Origin: Cordilura impudica
Lineage: Eukaryota > Arthropoda > Insecta > Diptera > Scathophagidae
Length of the DNA stretch: 64,000 bases
Direction of reading: 5' to 3'
Assembly (NCBI GenBank): GCA_963682025.1
Contig: OY821520.1
Span: 90,427,170-90,491,169 of the forward strand
The position numbers and the translations under genes were made by a program. The notes under the pieces are model-generated. The model was not told the origin of the DNA. It worked only from the letters and a program-made list of their open reading frames with translations, and did not search any database. Below, piece by piece: positions 33,428 through 45,000 of the stretch (positions within the stretch are counted from its first letter, which is position 1; each line of letters starts with the position of its first letter).

Positions 33428-34053
33428 TGTAGTGTACCACACATGTCTACAATGCATACATGATACATAGAACAGACAATCAATAGTATCGATGACAATT
33501 TAAAATATCATTTACACAATGTGTATATGCAACAGACAATATCGATAATGAGTCAAACTGTTCTATGCATGGCATGTACATATGTAAATATGTAACAAAT
33601 AATATGTGAGTGACTCATATTATTTGAGTGCATACCAAGCAAATAACATTGTAATTGGAATGTAGAATAAAGCAATACGATCCTTCATAGTACTGAGTGA
33701 AACAAATGTAACACTAACTATAAGCTAGAATAAGTTAGATCATGACAAATTGTATAAAAAGGGTGTAAAACCCAAAATAAAACAGACTTGAATTTTAAAC
33801 ACTAAATCGGCAACAACTGCCTTAGTTTTATTACAAAAGTTTCCATTTGCCCTTACAATAGTAAGATCGGCAAATGCAATAGCACAACCAGTGGCAAACT
33901 CTGCCGGTTGTAAAACCCCACACTCCTAAATACATAACACAGGACACCACAAGCACAACCAGTGGCAAACTCTGCCGGTTGCAAGGACCACACCCCAAAT
34001 AGTTAGCCTTTAACCAGCACATATTTATAACACCACCTATTCATAACACCACA
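33428..34053 (+). repeat. 3' LTR
   Basis: 626 bp, apparently identical to 26798-27423. The short open frames read in both LTRs are the same translation in duplicate and not genes. Confidence 0.93.
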
Positions 34054-34531
34054 CAGGTCAAAAAATGGACTGATCCTGACCGTATTTCGTAAAGTCACTT
34101 ATATTTTGAAAAAAATATACACAAACCAAATTTGAGAAAAATCTGTGCAATATTTTTGTTTTTTGATAGATTTAAGTGAAGATCGGGAAGCGGCGTTATA
34201 TAGGGACTATGACAAAGAATTGCCACATGGAGTCTATTTTTGGCCAACTGACAAATGGATGTAATAAACATACACAAACCCAACTTGGCCAAGATCTATA
34301 TGATAATTTGAATCTTATGGCAATTTAAGACGATTTCATAGTGGTCATTTGTATGGGGGCTAGGTCTGAACATGGAGCGATTCTCACTAATTTCAACAGC
34401 GTCCATCCTATGGCCGATAAAAGCTTAAATACTAAATTTCATCAAAATATATTCATATTTGTGACCTGTAGTTTGATTATTGTAGTTTGATTATTGGGTA
34501 TAAAAATATGCTAACAGTATTGTGATCACTG

Positions 34532-35584
34532 TTGGCAATCGTAAATCCAGTTAAGTCTCAATTTTGTATAAATAATTTCCATGAAACAACAGGGATATTA
34601 TTCGATAAGGTAGCAATGGTAGGCTTAACACGAACATCGTGGGGCATCCCATTATACATCAATATATCAGAATATGTAACAGCCATGACGTCTTTGGATA
34701 AAACCCTTAAATCTCTGGAAACCTTGCAATCTAAGGAAGCCATACATCAATCATCATCAATTCAAAATCTCCAAACCATTTATGAAAGGGTTGTAAACAG
34801 GCATGAAATGATAATGTCTTCAACGCCTAAGAGATAAAAAAGGTCGCTGCTGCCGTTTGTCGGAGGGGTGTATCACTCGTTATTTGGTCCTATGGATGAA
34901 GAGCACGCTGAAGGTAAATCGCAGAAGATAAAGCAGAATGCTCGAAATGATGAATACATGCTTAGCGTTGTCCGCAATCTGTCAATAGTTCAAGATACGA
35001 CGATGGATATAATTAAAAAACAGATTAAAGCTATTTTCAAAAACATTGAAACCTTAGATGGTGTAATCCAGTCGCTTGAAATAGAAATACATGACTCGCC
35101 TCGCCTCAATGAGATATCCGTTATTCTAATGTCGTTTGAGTTACTGGAACATGATATAATTGGGGTCGTGTTCAATGCTAAAGGAACATTCCTTCATGGA
35201 ATACACCCGGTTAAAAATTCCGGAAAACAAATTGCACTTATCAAAACCAACGTAAATAAAAATTTAAGACTGCCAACTGAAGGGCCTGTAGGACTAGCTA
35301 AGGTAGCTAAGGTTTCAACTAGAACAACGGCTGAGATATATACCTACCCAAAAATACAAGACGGGTTCTCCATAAATGTACATGCCAGCAGTAGATACTT
35401 CCTAATTGAGGACAGAAAAACGCTGTACTACAGTTTGAATGGAGACATTTTCGAACACTGCCAGAAAATTGAAAAATTTACTCCTACTTATTTATGCAAA
35501 AAAAAAGTTTTTTTCAAAATTGGGAATACAAAAATAATAAAAATATTTAATTTCTTAAACATTGTTATAAAGAAATTATTTTAA
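34532..35584 (+). pseudogene. F-like envelope remnant of an endogenous retroelement
   Basis: Two plus-strand blocks in one frame (34532-34837 and on to 35584) are separated by a single in-frame TAA at 34835-34837. The stop sits next to a dibasic Lys-Arg site followed by a hydrophobic stretch ('LLPFVGG') and a 'SLFGPMDEEHA' block, the layout of furin-site plus fusion-peptide region in baculovirus F-like Env proteins of insect elements. The following part is rich in long helices (heptad-like 'IVQDTTMDIIKKQIKAIF'). No clear signal peptide or membrane anchor remains, so both ends are probably missing. It lies downstream of the BEL/Pao pol remnant once the nested insertions are removed, and is probably its env. 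Confidence 0.65.
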
Positions 35585-35589
35585 TACCC

Positions 35590-36990
35590 TGAGCATCCAC
35601 CTTTATTTTTTAGAATGGCTTGAATTGACTCTATTAATTTCTGCTACTTTTGAATGGGTATAGCTTCCCAACTACTCTTAATTTCCACCCAAGGTTGAGT
35701 TTTATTGTGGAATGTCCTTCCGTCGATGCTCCTCTTTGGTTCCATCTACAAATTCTCAATGGCCTTGAGATTGGTGGACTGAGAAGGCCATTCCGGTACT
35801 GATATTTCACGTCCACTCAATCAAGATTTCACTAATTGTGATGAATGTTGATGTACTGTTGGAAAGTAGTCCATTTTGGTGGCATATGGTTTTCCACATA
35901 AGGGAGCATTACCTCTTGTAGAATATCAGGATTAGTTTCCTTGTTCATAACTTCTGTGATTTGGTATATAGGGCTAACGACATACCACGAAAAGGAACCC
36001 CGAATCATTATACTACCCTCGCCATGTGTCCCGTTTTTTTTTTTTTTTTTTTTTGTAGCGTTCATCAAGCTCCTTATCTTTTGGTCGTCGGACATTTCTT
36101 CGATAATCAGAAAAAATAGATTTATCTTTTCATTATTTTCTATACAAGTGAAAAACCTTATTATCGTTCCTTATCATTTTAATTATCAAGTTTGAAATTA
36201 TTCAGGCTCAAGGTCAAATATTTTTACTTTAAATAAAACAAAAAATTTATTTTTGTTTTATCGCTCCATAAAATGTTCTTAAAATCATCCACTTAGCTTT
36301 TTTCGAATTTAGTAGCAAAATGGTTGCGAGCTACCTTGGTCTTGGTGCTTAAAAATTTAATCTTTCGAATGATTTTACCTGGCAAGCTAATTTCTAGTAG
36401 ACTTCTTCGAACTGTTGAAGTACATTGAAGAACATTGTTTATTTATGCAGAGAGAGCTTTCGGTAATAAAAACGGCTTCTGTTTGATCAATATTGCGATA
36501 CGTGAATCTGTTGCTGATGTTATTTTGAGCGGTCTACCACGAGTTTCTTTGGATGATTTCCATATAAGAGCATTTCTAACAAATTTATCTGATTTTTCAA
36601 GAGCTTTAGCGATAAAGTCAAGCGTTTTTCCTTGGTCTCGTAAATTTTTTACAGATCGGCATTCCTCATTAGTGTATTGTATATTACTATTTCAGTTACT
36701 TTGCACTTCAATATTTAAAAAAATAAAAAATAGAAAGAAATTTGGAGTAGAATTTATATCCACTGAAGTTATATTAAATAAGTTTATTATATAACACAAT
36801 TCGAAATTGTTATTTACGAAATCAACTAAAAAGCAAATTGAAAAATTCTTAAAACAACAACAAATACTAGTGAAAATAATAACCAAAATAACGGCACCAA
36901 AATATCTTCAGAGAAATATTGTTTCACAGAAATATATCGAAACAAATATTTTCTCTTTATAACCGTCTGTTATTTTGCACAACAGTGTAT
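35590..36990 (-). pseudogene. Tc1/mariner-like transposase remnant
   Basis: Minus-strand fragments fit Tc1 order. Near 36730-36460 are N-terminal helix-turn-helix traces. 36040-35833 gives 'GSIMIRGSFSWYVVSPIYQI', 'DILQEVMLPYVENHMP' (GCFS..G.GPL-type block). 35800-35600 gives 'VPEWPSQSTNLK..ENL' (the WPAQSPDLNPIENLW motif with its final catalytic residue region), 'KRSID' and 'WEAIP..KLQKLIESI'. Stops, shifts and a 20-T run (36034-36053) break it. A 'cagtgta' end-like motif lies near 36983, but matching terminal repeats were not found. Confidence 0.7.
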
Positions 36991-38369
36991 ATACGGGTAT
37001 ATCAAGAAAAATGTACGTTTTTATGAGACTTCCAATAGGAAAAATTACTACCGACTCCGATTCCGACTCCTCGGCTCCAACTCTACAAGACTGGTTCCAA
37101 CAGAAGTTTGTATTTGTTCGACTGTAGAATAATTAAAAACAATTTATCTCATTAAATTATTTAAAAATTTTTACTCGTCAGACACGGTTAAATGAACTCA
37201 GCAAAAAATTAGTTTTAAATATATATGTATCTCAATTATACATATGTACTTCCATTACTCTAAATAATCATTCACTTAATCGCAGTTTTAACAAAATGTT
37301 TTTAAAACGAGAAGAAAACTTTTCCAAACAGAATATAGAAAATTGCAATCAGAAGTTCATTTATAATAAATACAGATTTAAAAAAAAAAATAAATTTGGG
37401 TAATTTTTATGTTTGCATGTTTAACATGAAAGGCTCTTGATATTCAGGAACCTAACATAACATATAGATATATAACACTATACGTCTGTATTCCTGGAAA
37501 CATTTGATTATATTTCGTTTAAAAACATTTAATTTTAAACAAAACGAAAAACGAAAAAACAAAACTTTGCTAACTATACCAACAAATCTAAAATACATAA
37601 CAGGGAAAAAACATTTGGTGAGTACGAGCCTAAAAATTAAATATTCATAAAAGGAAAAATATGGTTTAGTAGCGATAAAAATTATACATTTTTTATATTT
37701 GAATGAAATACAATACTAAAAAACAAACAAACACAACAGCCGAAAAGAAATGACAACAATGAAATAATGAAGAAAAGCGATACACACACATACACACACA
37801 CACATATATATGTATATATACACATATACATTTATACTTGCTTGGAATAATGACAAGAAAGTAGGTCTGGTATTTGAAAATACTAAAACGACCATTAGTT
37901 ACGCCTTAAAGTATGCTTCAAGGAGATTATCTTACATCAATGTTAATATTTACGTAAGTTTTTTGTGTTTCTACTTCGTTTATTTTTTGCTGTTTCGCAG
38001 CTATTGTTGTTATTGCTGGTGCTGTGTCTTAAAAAACGTTTATTTTAGCATTCGGTGAATTTTGAATATGGTTTTTTTTTTGTTTTGTTTTGTTTATTTA
38101 CCAAACAACACCCAATTGTTCACTACAACTACTAAGTTAAGCAACAAAAAACGGAAGCAAATAGCCAAAGACAATAAGCGACAATAAGTATATAGTGAAA
38201 ACAGTAGCGTGTTAATTATCAATTATAAAAGGAGAAGAAAATTTTTAATTTTTGTTGGATGTCTCATGGCTGCGTAGAAGATAACCAGCTGAGAAAGTTC
38301 AGATATTTTAATTTTGTACCCGATGAAACCATGTGTCATACACGATATATTCCTATTCCAATTGTATTT
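36991..38369. other. intergenic with simple repeats
   Basis: No gene recognised. It contains a 'ccgactccgattccgactcc' pyrimidine-rich patch (37049-37070) and a mixed (CA)n/(TA)n microsatellite at about 37781-37832. Confidence 0.45.
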
Positions 38370-39350
38370 CGGAAAACAACAAATAATTTTATTTCAGAAA
38401 ACATCAATTCAATTTCAGAAATTATGAATTGTATTTCAGAAAACATCAGATGTATTTCAGAAAGTATCAATTAGGTTTCAGAACTGTATCTCCGAAAATA
38501 TCAAATGTATTTCAGAAAATATCAAGTGTATTTCAGAAAACATCATGTGTATTTCCGAAAGTATCAATTATGTTTCAGAACTGTATTTCAGAGAATGTCA
38601 AATGTATTTCAGAAAACATCAAATTAATTTTAGAAAGCATTAAATCTATTTCAGAAAACACTAAATGTATTTCAGGAAATATCAACTGAATTTCAGAAAA
38701 CATCAACTGAATTTCAGAAGGTATCAATTGTATTTCAGAAAACATCAATTGAATTTCAAAAAGCTTCAATCGTGTTTCAGAAAGTGTCAATTATATTGCA
38801 GAAAACATCAAGTATATCTTAGAAAATGTCAAATGTATTTCAGAGAATATCAAAGGTATTTCAGAAAACATCAAATGTGTTTCAGAAATTATCAACCGTA
38901 TTTCACAAAACATCAAATGTATTTCAGAAAGTATCAATTAGGTTTCAGAACTCTATTTCAGTAAATATCAAATGTATCTCAGAAAACATCAAATATATTT
39001 AAGAAATTATCAAATCTATATCAGAAAACATTAAATGAATTTTAGAAAGTTTAAAATGTTTTTTCGAAAACACTGTATTTCAGAAATTGTCAAATTGATT
39101 TCAGAAAATATCAACTGAATTTAAGAAAACATCAGTTGAATTTCAGAATGTATCAATTGTATTTCAGAAAACATCAATTGAATTTCAAAAAGCTTCAATC
39201 GTATTTAAGAAAGTATCAATTATATTGCAGAAAACATAAAGTGTATTTCAGAAAATGTCAAATGTATTTCAGAGAATATCAAATGTATTTCAGAAAACAT
39301 CAAATATGTTTCAGAAATTATCAACTGTATTTCAGAAAATACTAGACAAA
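38370..39350 (+). repeat. 21-bp minisatellite (tatttcagaaaacatcaaatg-like)
   Basis: About 45 units of a 21-bp motif, 'gtatttcagaaaacatcaat' and variants. Because 21 is divisible by three, every frame reads as a repeated heptapeptide (for example MYFRKHQ / LNFRKYQ on the plus strand), but stops occur in all frames. A higher-order duplication is visible: 38697-38945 and 39117-39345 share the same series of unit variants, including the aberrant 'tttcaaaaagcttcaatcg' unit. Confidence 0.92.
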
Positions 39351-39668
39351 TTTTTTTTGGCCAATGATCGATAACATTATTTCGAAAACCCCCTGTGGGA
39401 ACTTGTTTTTATTAATTGTTCTATTACTCTTAATTTTGGTTTGTGACCTTAATTTTTTTTTGTTGTAATTGATAATGATGATGTAAATTAGTCCAAAAAT
39501 GTTGAATACTACTGCCAGAAATTCTAATAGAATTTTTTTTTATTTTGTTTTGAATTTTTTATTAATTTTATTTAAAGTTTGGTATTGAAGCGGAAGATAA
39601 TGCAGATGCATTGGAAAGTTTGATAAAATTTTTGAAGAACGTTAATGTTGATTTGAAAGCAGAAGATA

Positions 39669-39980
39669 TTGAAGAGGCTTAATTTAAAAAAGAGAGACAA
39701 CTCAAAAAAATGGAACAAGGAACGTTCAATGGTAGTTAAGTTCAACAAAAAAGAATCTAAGCAAGTCGTAATGAAAGCAAAACTTATATTATTTGAAAAC
39801 GGAACTACGAAGTCGGTGTTTTTTAATGACTGTTTGAGTAAGGAAACCCTGACTCTTTCAAACTATGGAAGAAGTTTAAAAACCATTGGCTACAACACAG
39901 TTTATGCCTCAGCAGGCAGACTGTTTGTCAAAAAAGTGAAATATCAAAACCAAGATTTATTAAAACTGCAGAAGAAGTAG
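39669..39980 (+). pseudogene. FP-like ORF1p fragment
   Basis: 103-aa frame with 'MVVKFNKKESKQVVMKAK', 'VFFNDCLSKETLTLSNYGRSLKTIGYNTVYASAGRLFVKK'. The F-NDxLsxetl...Ar.lk..Gy..Vy...G+vfvk pattern is that of baculovirus FP-like/ORF1p RNA-binding domains carried by insect non-LTR elements. Upstream sequence (39583-39680) reads as an acidic helical segment in another frame, so the N-terminus is shifted or lost. Confidence 0.55.
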
Positions 39981-40462
39981 ATAATTTATTTATTTATTTA
40001 TGAATTTATTTAATTTGGAACCCACTCAACAAGACATGTAATCTTCAAAGAGAGTAGGTTCCAGTGTATGTTAAATTGAATTATGATGTACAGTGGAACA
40101 AAAGGCTATTATCACAATATTTAAATTTGGTAAAAAAAAAATTAAAAAAAACTGATGTTAAATATGAATATTAAGCACTAAAAATACAAACATCCATATA
40201 AGTAAGAAAAATTTAAATAAAAATTAAAAAATTAAAAATTTAATTAAATAAAGTAGAAAATATGAAAACAGATAAACAAATTTGTTACTAGAATTAACCA
40301 CTAATAAACGACGTCAATATCAACACCATAGAAATTCAGCCGACGATTTACCTGATGATTCAGATGATGAAGTTTCATAACTGTCTCCCGTTTAAACATA
40401 ATTAATCATTTTTCTCTACAAAAAAAAAAAAATTTATTTATTAAAAATATATCTATTTTATA

Positions 40463-40690
40463 ATGAATTCTAAACACTGTTTTAAATCATTGTTGTATTT
40501 TGAAGAATATTCAAAAACGGTTAATAATTATTCCTTATGTATTCTATCGGTAAATATTGGAAGAATTTCATCTATTTTGAAATTTTATAAGTTTAAAACA
40601 ATAATTATACAATCTACCAGAATACCGGATATAATTTGTGTTCAAGATACAGGGTCCAAAATAAAAAAAAAAGTGCGTACATTCTTGTAG
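40463..40690 (+). pseudogene. start of apurinic-like endonuclease domain
   Basis: 75-aa frame; 'LCILSVNIGRISSI' and 'PDIICVQDTG' match the first two motifs (LxxxxxNIRSI; PDIIxxQET) of non-LTR endonucleases, with the Glu replaced by Asp. The rest of the domain is missing. Confidence 0.55.
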
Positions 40691-40722
40691 GGAAGATGGT
40701 AATGGTGGAATGTCAATTTTTA

Positions 40723-41312
40723 GACCTCATCCAACTCGTGACAATAACAATAACATTATATATATTGATGGCAAAGAGGTAAAGGAAGTACAAGCCGTAA
40801 AATATCTCGGTGTATTTCTACCAAACAATTTGTCATGGCATCGCCATATATAAAATCCGCAGGCCAAGATATCACCGGCTCTAGGAGTTTTATTTAAATT
40901 AAAGCACAAACTTGATGAAAAGGCTAAATATATTATTTTTCAATCACTGATTCAGAGCCGTTTGAATTATTTGACTTCGATATTTGGATATAATAAAAAT
41001 TATGATTTAAAATCCCTACAAATATTGCAGAATAAATCATTACAAATCACGTTTAATATTCCCTGACTGTAGCCAGCGATATCTCTATAGAGGGATGAAG
41101 CCAAAAATGTTTTACCTATACATGGAGTGTTACATTCTATTGGTAACCATACTATTTGTTTTTCAGTTAATAAACAACCTTTCAAAACAAGAAACAATTC
41201 AAACCTTAGAGTTTCAAGATGTCGTTTAGAAACTAGTAAACAGCGAGTAGAATATATCGGTAGTCTGGAATTCAATAGTTTACCGCAAAGTCTAAGAATA
41301 TCTTTTCAATAA
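40723..41312 (+). pseudogene. C-terminal reverse transcriptase remnant
   Basis: 'VQAVKYLGVFLPNNLSWHRHI' (KYLG..lD..L.W..H motif) is followed by 'KYIIFQSLIQSRLNYLTSIFG' and 'LKSLQILQNKSLQ', the typical post-palm region. Stops interrupt it near 40854 and 41065. The last block (41127-41312) ends 'FNSLPQSLRIS', typical of the ORF2 end. Confidence 0.65.
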
Positions 41313-41530
41313 TATTGTAATATTTGTGAAATAATTTAAAATTTTTTCATTAGTTGTACTAAATTTTAAAATTTTTCTTATTTTGTATAAAAAATAATTT
41401 TCATTTAAATATTTTTTAATTTTATTAAAATAAGTTTATTTTCCAACTTGCCTCACCAAAGCCTGAATGGCGCCGAGGCTCAATTATGTATGAATTGCTT
41501 TGATGAAATAAAGTTTATACATATATAAAA

Positions 41531-42310
41531 AAATAAATGTAATATAATTTAAAAATATTTTTTTTTTATTCGAAACAGAAAAAAATATTTAATAATAAAT
41601 ATATTTTATTACGAATGTTAAATTATATTTGCATTTGCTTAACTATTCGTAAAACTGGAACAAAGGTGATAAATTAATAAGTTTAAAAAATTATTATATC
41701 GTCGCCGCTATGCCAGAAGGTTCCATATATATTTTGCTCATTTTGAGAAAATTGCAAAATACTATTGAAACGGCTAGCTAAAATTCAAATTATTTTGAAA
41801 TGCAGTGATACTTTCAAATTATATGTAGTTAACACTTGCCTAAAATTTTGGCAGAACACAGAATGGTTTGTGAAACATTAATATACTAATAACTCTAATA
41901 TTGTGAATTTTGGATGTAGCACGTTTTGGCATACCACCGACGATATATAAAAACGTTGGTGCTTTTGTTTGTAACGACTGATCTCCGGAACCATAAGAGC
42001 TGTCACCTTTCCGTGTTCTTTTTTTAGTTTTAACCCTCTAGCTGGCGTTGGGGTCAAGTTATAAACAAAATTCTTATTTTCAATGCGATTTGACTGCAAT
42101 TCAGAATGTATGTGTGTTTCGTCATAAGAAATTTTTGTATGTAGAAATGGACCCGATAGGTGGCGCTGGGGTAAAGTTATTTCGAATATTCTTATTTACG
42201 CTGACGTTCAAAAAATAATAAGTTGTCAAACTTATTTAAATTTTATAAGTTACAAAATTCACAAACGTTTTTTATATATAAATATTCTAACCAAAAAGTA
42301 AGGAAAAATT
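41531..42310. other. unclassified spacer
   Basis: No coding signature. A 37-bp direct repeat in variant form, 'gctggcgttggggtcaagtt' (42041-42060) and 'gtggcgctggggtaaagtt' (42161-42179), each followed by 'ttcttattt', is the only structure seen. Confidence 0.45.
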
Positions 42311-43520
42311 GCATTGGCTATTGCTTCATCCGGAATAGCCGTAACATTATTGCATGGTGGTCGTACAGCTCATTCAGCACTCAAATCACCGTTAAACGTA
42401 CAAGCGAATGAGAATGCCGTATGTAATATCAAAAAAAAATTCCGGTACGGCAAAAGTTCTGCAAAAATGCAGTATTATTATTTGGGATGAATGTACCATG
42501 GCTCAGAAACATCCCTAAGAAGCATTACATAAACTTTAAAATATTTGAAAGGCAATGAAAGACTTTTTGGTGGAGCTCTCATTTTATTATCTGAAGATTT
42601 TCGTCAAACATTGCCAGTCATACCAAAATCAACAATCTATGCTGACGAAATAAATACCTGCTGAAAATCATCAACATTATGGAGTAGCATTCAAACTATA
42701 TAATTAACAACAAACATGAGAGTACGTTTACAAAATGATCCAACGGCTGACCAATTTTCAAAACAACTACTTGATCTTGGTAACGGTAAAAGCAATATTA
42801 ACCCAACCAGTCAAACTATTAAAATATCCACAAGATTTTTGTAAATTTATATCGTCACTCTATGAATTAATTGAAAATGTATTCTCAGACATTCAAAATC
42901 AATATCGTAACCATGATTGGTTATGTGAAAAAGCTATTTTAGCCACACAAATGTCGATGTCGATAATATTAATGTTGTTATTCAGGACATGATTGATTCC
43001 GAAACGTTTTCTTTCAAATCTATGGATATTGTTGTTGAAGAAAATGAAGCAGTCAATTCTGCGACAGAATTTTTGAATTCACTTGATATGCCCGGTCTAC
43101 CGCCACATTTATTAAAATTAAAAGTTGGTTCTCCAATAATTTTGCTACGTATCCTCAACGCTCCCAGACTATGTAATGGAACCAGGTTAATTGTTGAGAT
43201 AATAATGTCCAATGTTATGGAGGCCAAAACTCTCAAAGGAAATTTTAAAGGAGAACATGTTTTGCTGCCAAGCATTTCTATGATCCCTACCGAAATACTG
43301 ATAATATTCGAAAGATTGCAATTTCCGATCAGATTGGGCTTTGCCATGACCATTAATAAATCTCAAGAACAATCATTACAAATATGTGGTTTGGACCTCG
43401 AAAAAAGTTGTTTTTCCCACGAGCAAGTATATGTGTCATGTTCCAGCGTCGGAAAACCAGCAAATTTATTCATAACTGCCAGAATAATGAAACTAAAAAT
43501 ATTTTTCATTCTTTTTAAAA
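42311..43520 (+). pseudogene. Helitron-type PIF1 helicase remnant
   Basis: Plus-strand fragments in family order: 'IALAIASSGIAVTLLHGGRTAHSALK' (motif Ia area, from 42311), 'IIIWDECTMA' (Walker B, about 42478-42507), 'DFRQTLPVIPKS' (motif III, about 42595), 'NMRVRL' (about 42714), then an open block 42989-43576 with 'LKVGSPIILLRIL...LCNGTRL', 'FPIRLGFAMTINKSQ' and 'VYVSCSSVGKP' (motifs V-VI). The Walker A part and the Rep nuclease domain are missing and several shifts and stops are present. It is a decayed relative of the enzyme that would mobilise Helitron-class elements. Confidence 0.85.
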
Positions 43521-43576
43521 TTACAATAAAAGAAATATATTGGTCATTCTTATATGGGCTATTTAAAATTTTTTGA

Positions 43577-45000
43577 GCACCTGCTGAAACCGAAGTACTA
43601 TGGCTCTTATTTCGTTAAGTTTTATGAATGGAAAAAAAACGTTGTACAGGGTTTGGATAACTGTACTTGATGGATCTGACGTGCAAAGTTTTACATTGAA
43701 AAGTCTCCACTTTAAGAACTGGTGGTCATCTAAAATTCGAAAAATTAAAAAAACGACTTGAAACTTGCAAGAGTTTTTTCATTCATTCCGTTTTCTTTGT
43801 AACAGTTTTTAGCTTTCAGATCCAAACCTATACAAAATATAGTCGCTAGACTTCGAGGATATATCCACTAAAAAAAATTTTGATATCGCTGCTGGGTGAA
43901 AAGTTGCATGGTGGTTTATAAGTTAACCCAAAATTTTCCGAATTTTGAACTTTTTGAAGATTTTACATAGGGTTTTTGCGCCGTTTAAAAGAAATAAGTT
44001 TTGAGTGCAGCATTAAAAAAACGGCGTAATTTTATAAAGTTTGAAGTATATCAGGTTGGTGTCAGCGTACCAATAACGTATCACGGACATCACAAACTTA
44101 AAAGAAATTAGCTTACATTTTTCGAAAATGTATCTTTTTTGGGTCTGACAATCTGAATTGTCTTTTAAGTTGGCTAGTGTATTGCGTGATGTTAGTAAGT
44201 TCGTAAATTCCACCTCCGAGGTGAAAACGCACTTTAAAATTTTTAAACGCAAAAATTTTATGAACTTTTGAAAATTTTTGCAGAAAGCAATTTTTTTGTA
44301 AGCTTTTTTTTATATCAAAACATGGCATGCGAACATGTTCAGGTATCTAAATAGATTCTTCGCGACGGACTAAACTGATGAAATGCAAAAAAAAATAATT
44401 TTTTTCAATCCTGGTGCGTGCAGCGGCAGTTTTTTCCAAACACATTTCGCTTTGTGACAACTAAAGCGCTATATAAATTCCGCTCAGACGTACATCGAAT
44501 GGAAGACTCTACTGAGCTTGATATTAAAATCGAAAACGCACCAGAAAATTTTAAGGATTTAAGGATTTAAAGTTTTATGGAGGAAACAAAATATTTCTAA
44601 CCTCAAAAAGCATCCTTGTATGAAATATTTGATTTTGAACATTTAAAAGAATTATTTTTGAATTCGGGTTAATAAGTAACCCAGAATCCCAACAAGTATT
44701 GTATAATCGGTCCAATATTAATATTTGCAAAAGAAAACCCGTTTTTTTCACCCCAAAAAAGTGAGACTATATTTTTAAACAATATTCACGAGGGCCACCT
44801 TAACAAACTTCAACAAAACAATTGAAATATACTACCGCGAAAACCGCCAAATTACCGCCGATGCAATGACATCTTAAAGAACTTGCTTTATTATAAAAAC
44901 TCTATGATCACAGTAGCTTTTGCTTTATGAAACAAGGACACAGTGCGGTGAAAAAGCGACTAATGTTTTGTGAGGTTTTAGAAAAACAATTGGTTAAAAA
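43577..45000. other. unclassified, possibly the 5' part of a transposase remnant
   Basis: No clear gene. A short frame from ATG 44501 ('MEDSTELDIKIENAPENFK') could be a transposase N-terminus because it precedes the remnant at 45001, but it is soon closed by stops. Confidence 0.35.

Larger units (their letters stand above)
26798..34053 (+). mobile_element. 412/mdg1-like LTR retrotransposon, apparently complete
   Basis: 7256 bp, bounded by two 626-bp LTRs and a 4-bp CAGG target duplication (26794-26797, 34054-34057). Order: 5' LTR, binding site, three small ORFs, gag, a -1 frameshift site, pol (protease, RT, RNase H, integrase), polypurine tract, 3' LTR. There is no env. Protease-RT-RNase H-integrase order places it in Ty3/gypsy. 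Gag with an Asn/Arg-rich tail instead of CCHC knuckles, extra ORFs ahead of gag and a 4-bp duplication suggest the 412/mdg1 group. All major frames are open. Confidence 0.9.
26600..34505 (-). mobile_element. DINE-1-like copy split by the 412/mdg1-like element
   Basis: The reverse-orientation 3' end with the palindromic block (26614-26637, one mismatch) runs to 26797 ('...tatatgtggaccagg') and resumes at 34054 ('caggtcaaaaaatgg'), continuing to about 34505. Joining the two sides at one CAGG gives the usual family reading. The 5' hairpin end is truncated near 34500. Confidence 0.8.
39580..41530 (+). mobile_element. internally deleted non-LTR retrotransposon
   Basis: An FP-like ORF1 fragment, an endonuclease start and an RT C-terminal part follow each other on the plus strand. 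The stretch between endonuclease start and RT end is far too short, so most of ORF2 has been lost. A polyadenylation-like AATAAA (about 41505-41510) followed by an A-rich tail (to about 41535) marks the 3' end. Confidence 0.6.

Noticed and set aside
38259..39345. Several frames with repeated MYFRKHQ-type heptapeptides
   Set aside because: All are consequences of the 21-bp period; stops occur in each frame and no conserved protein is evident.
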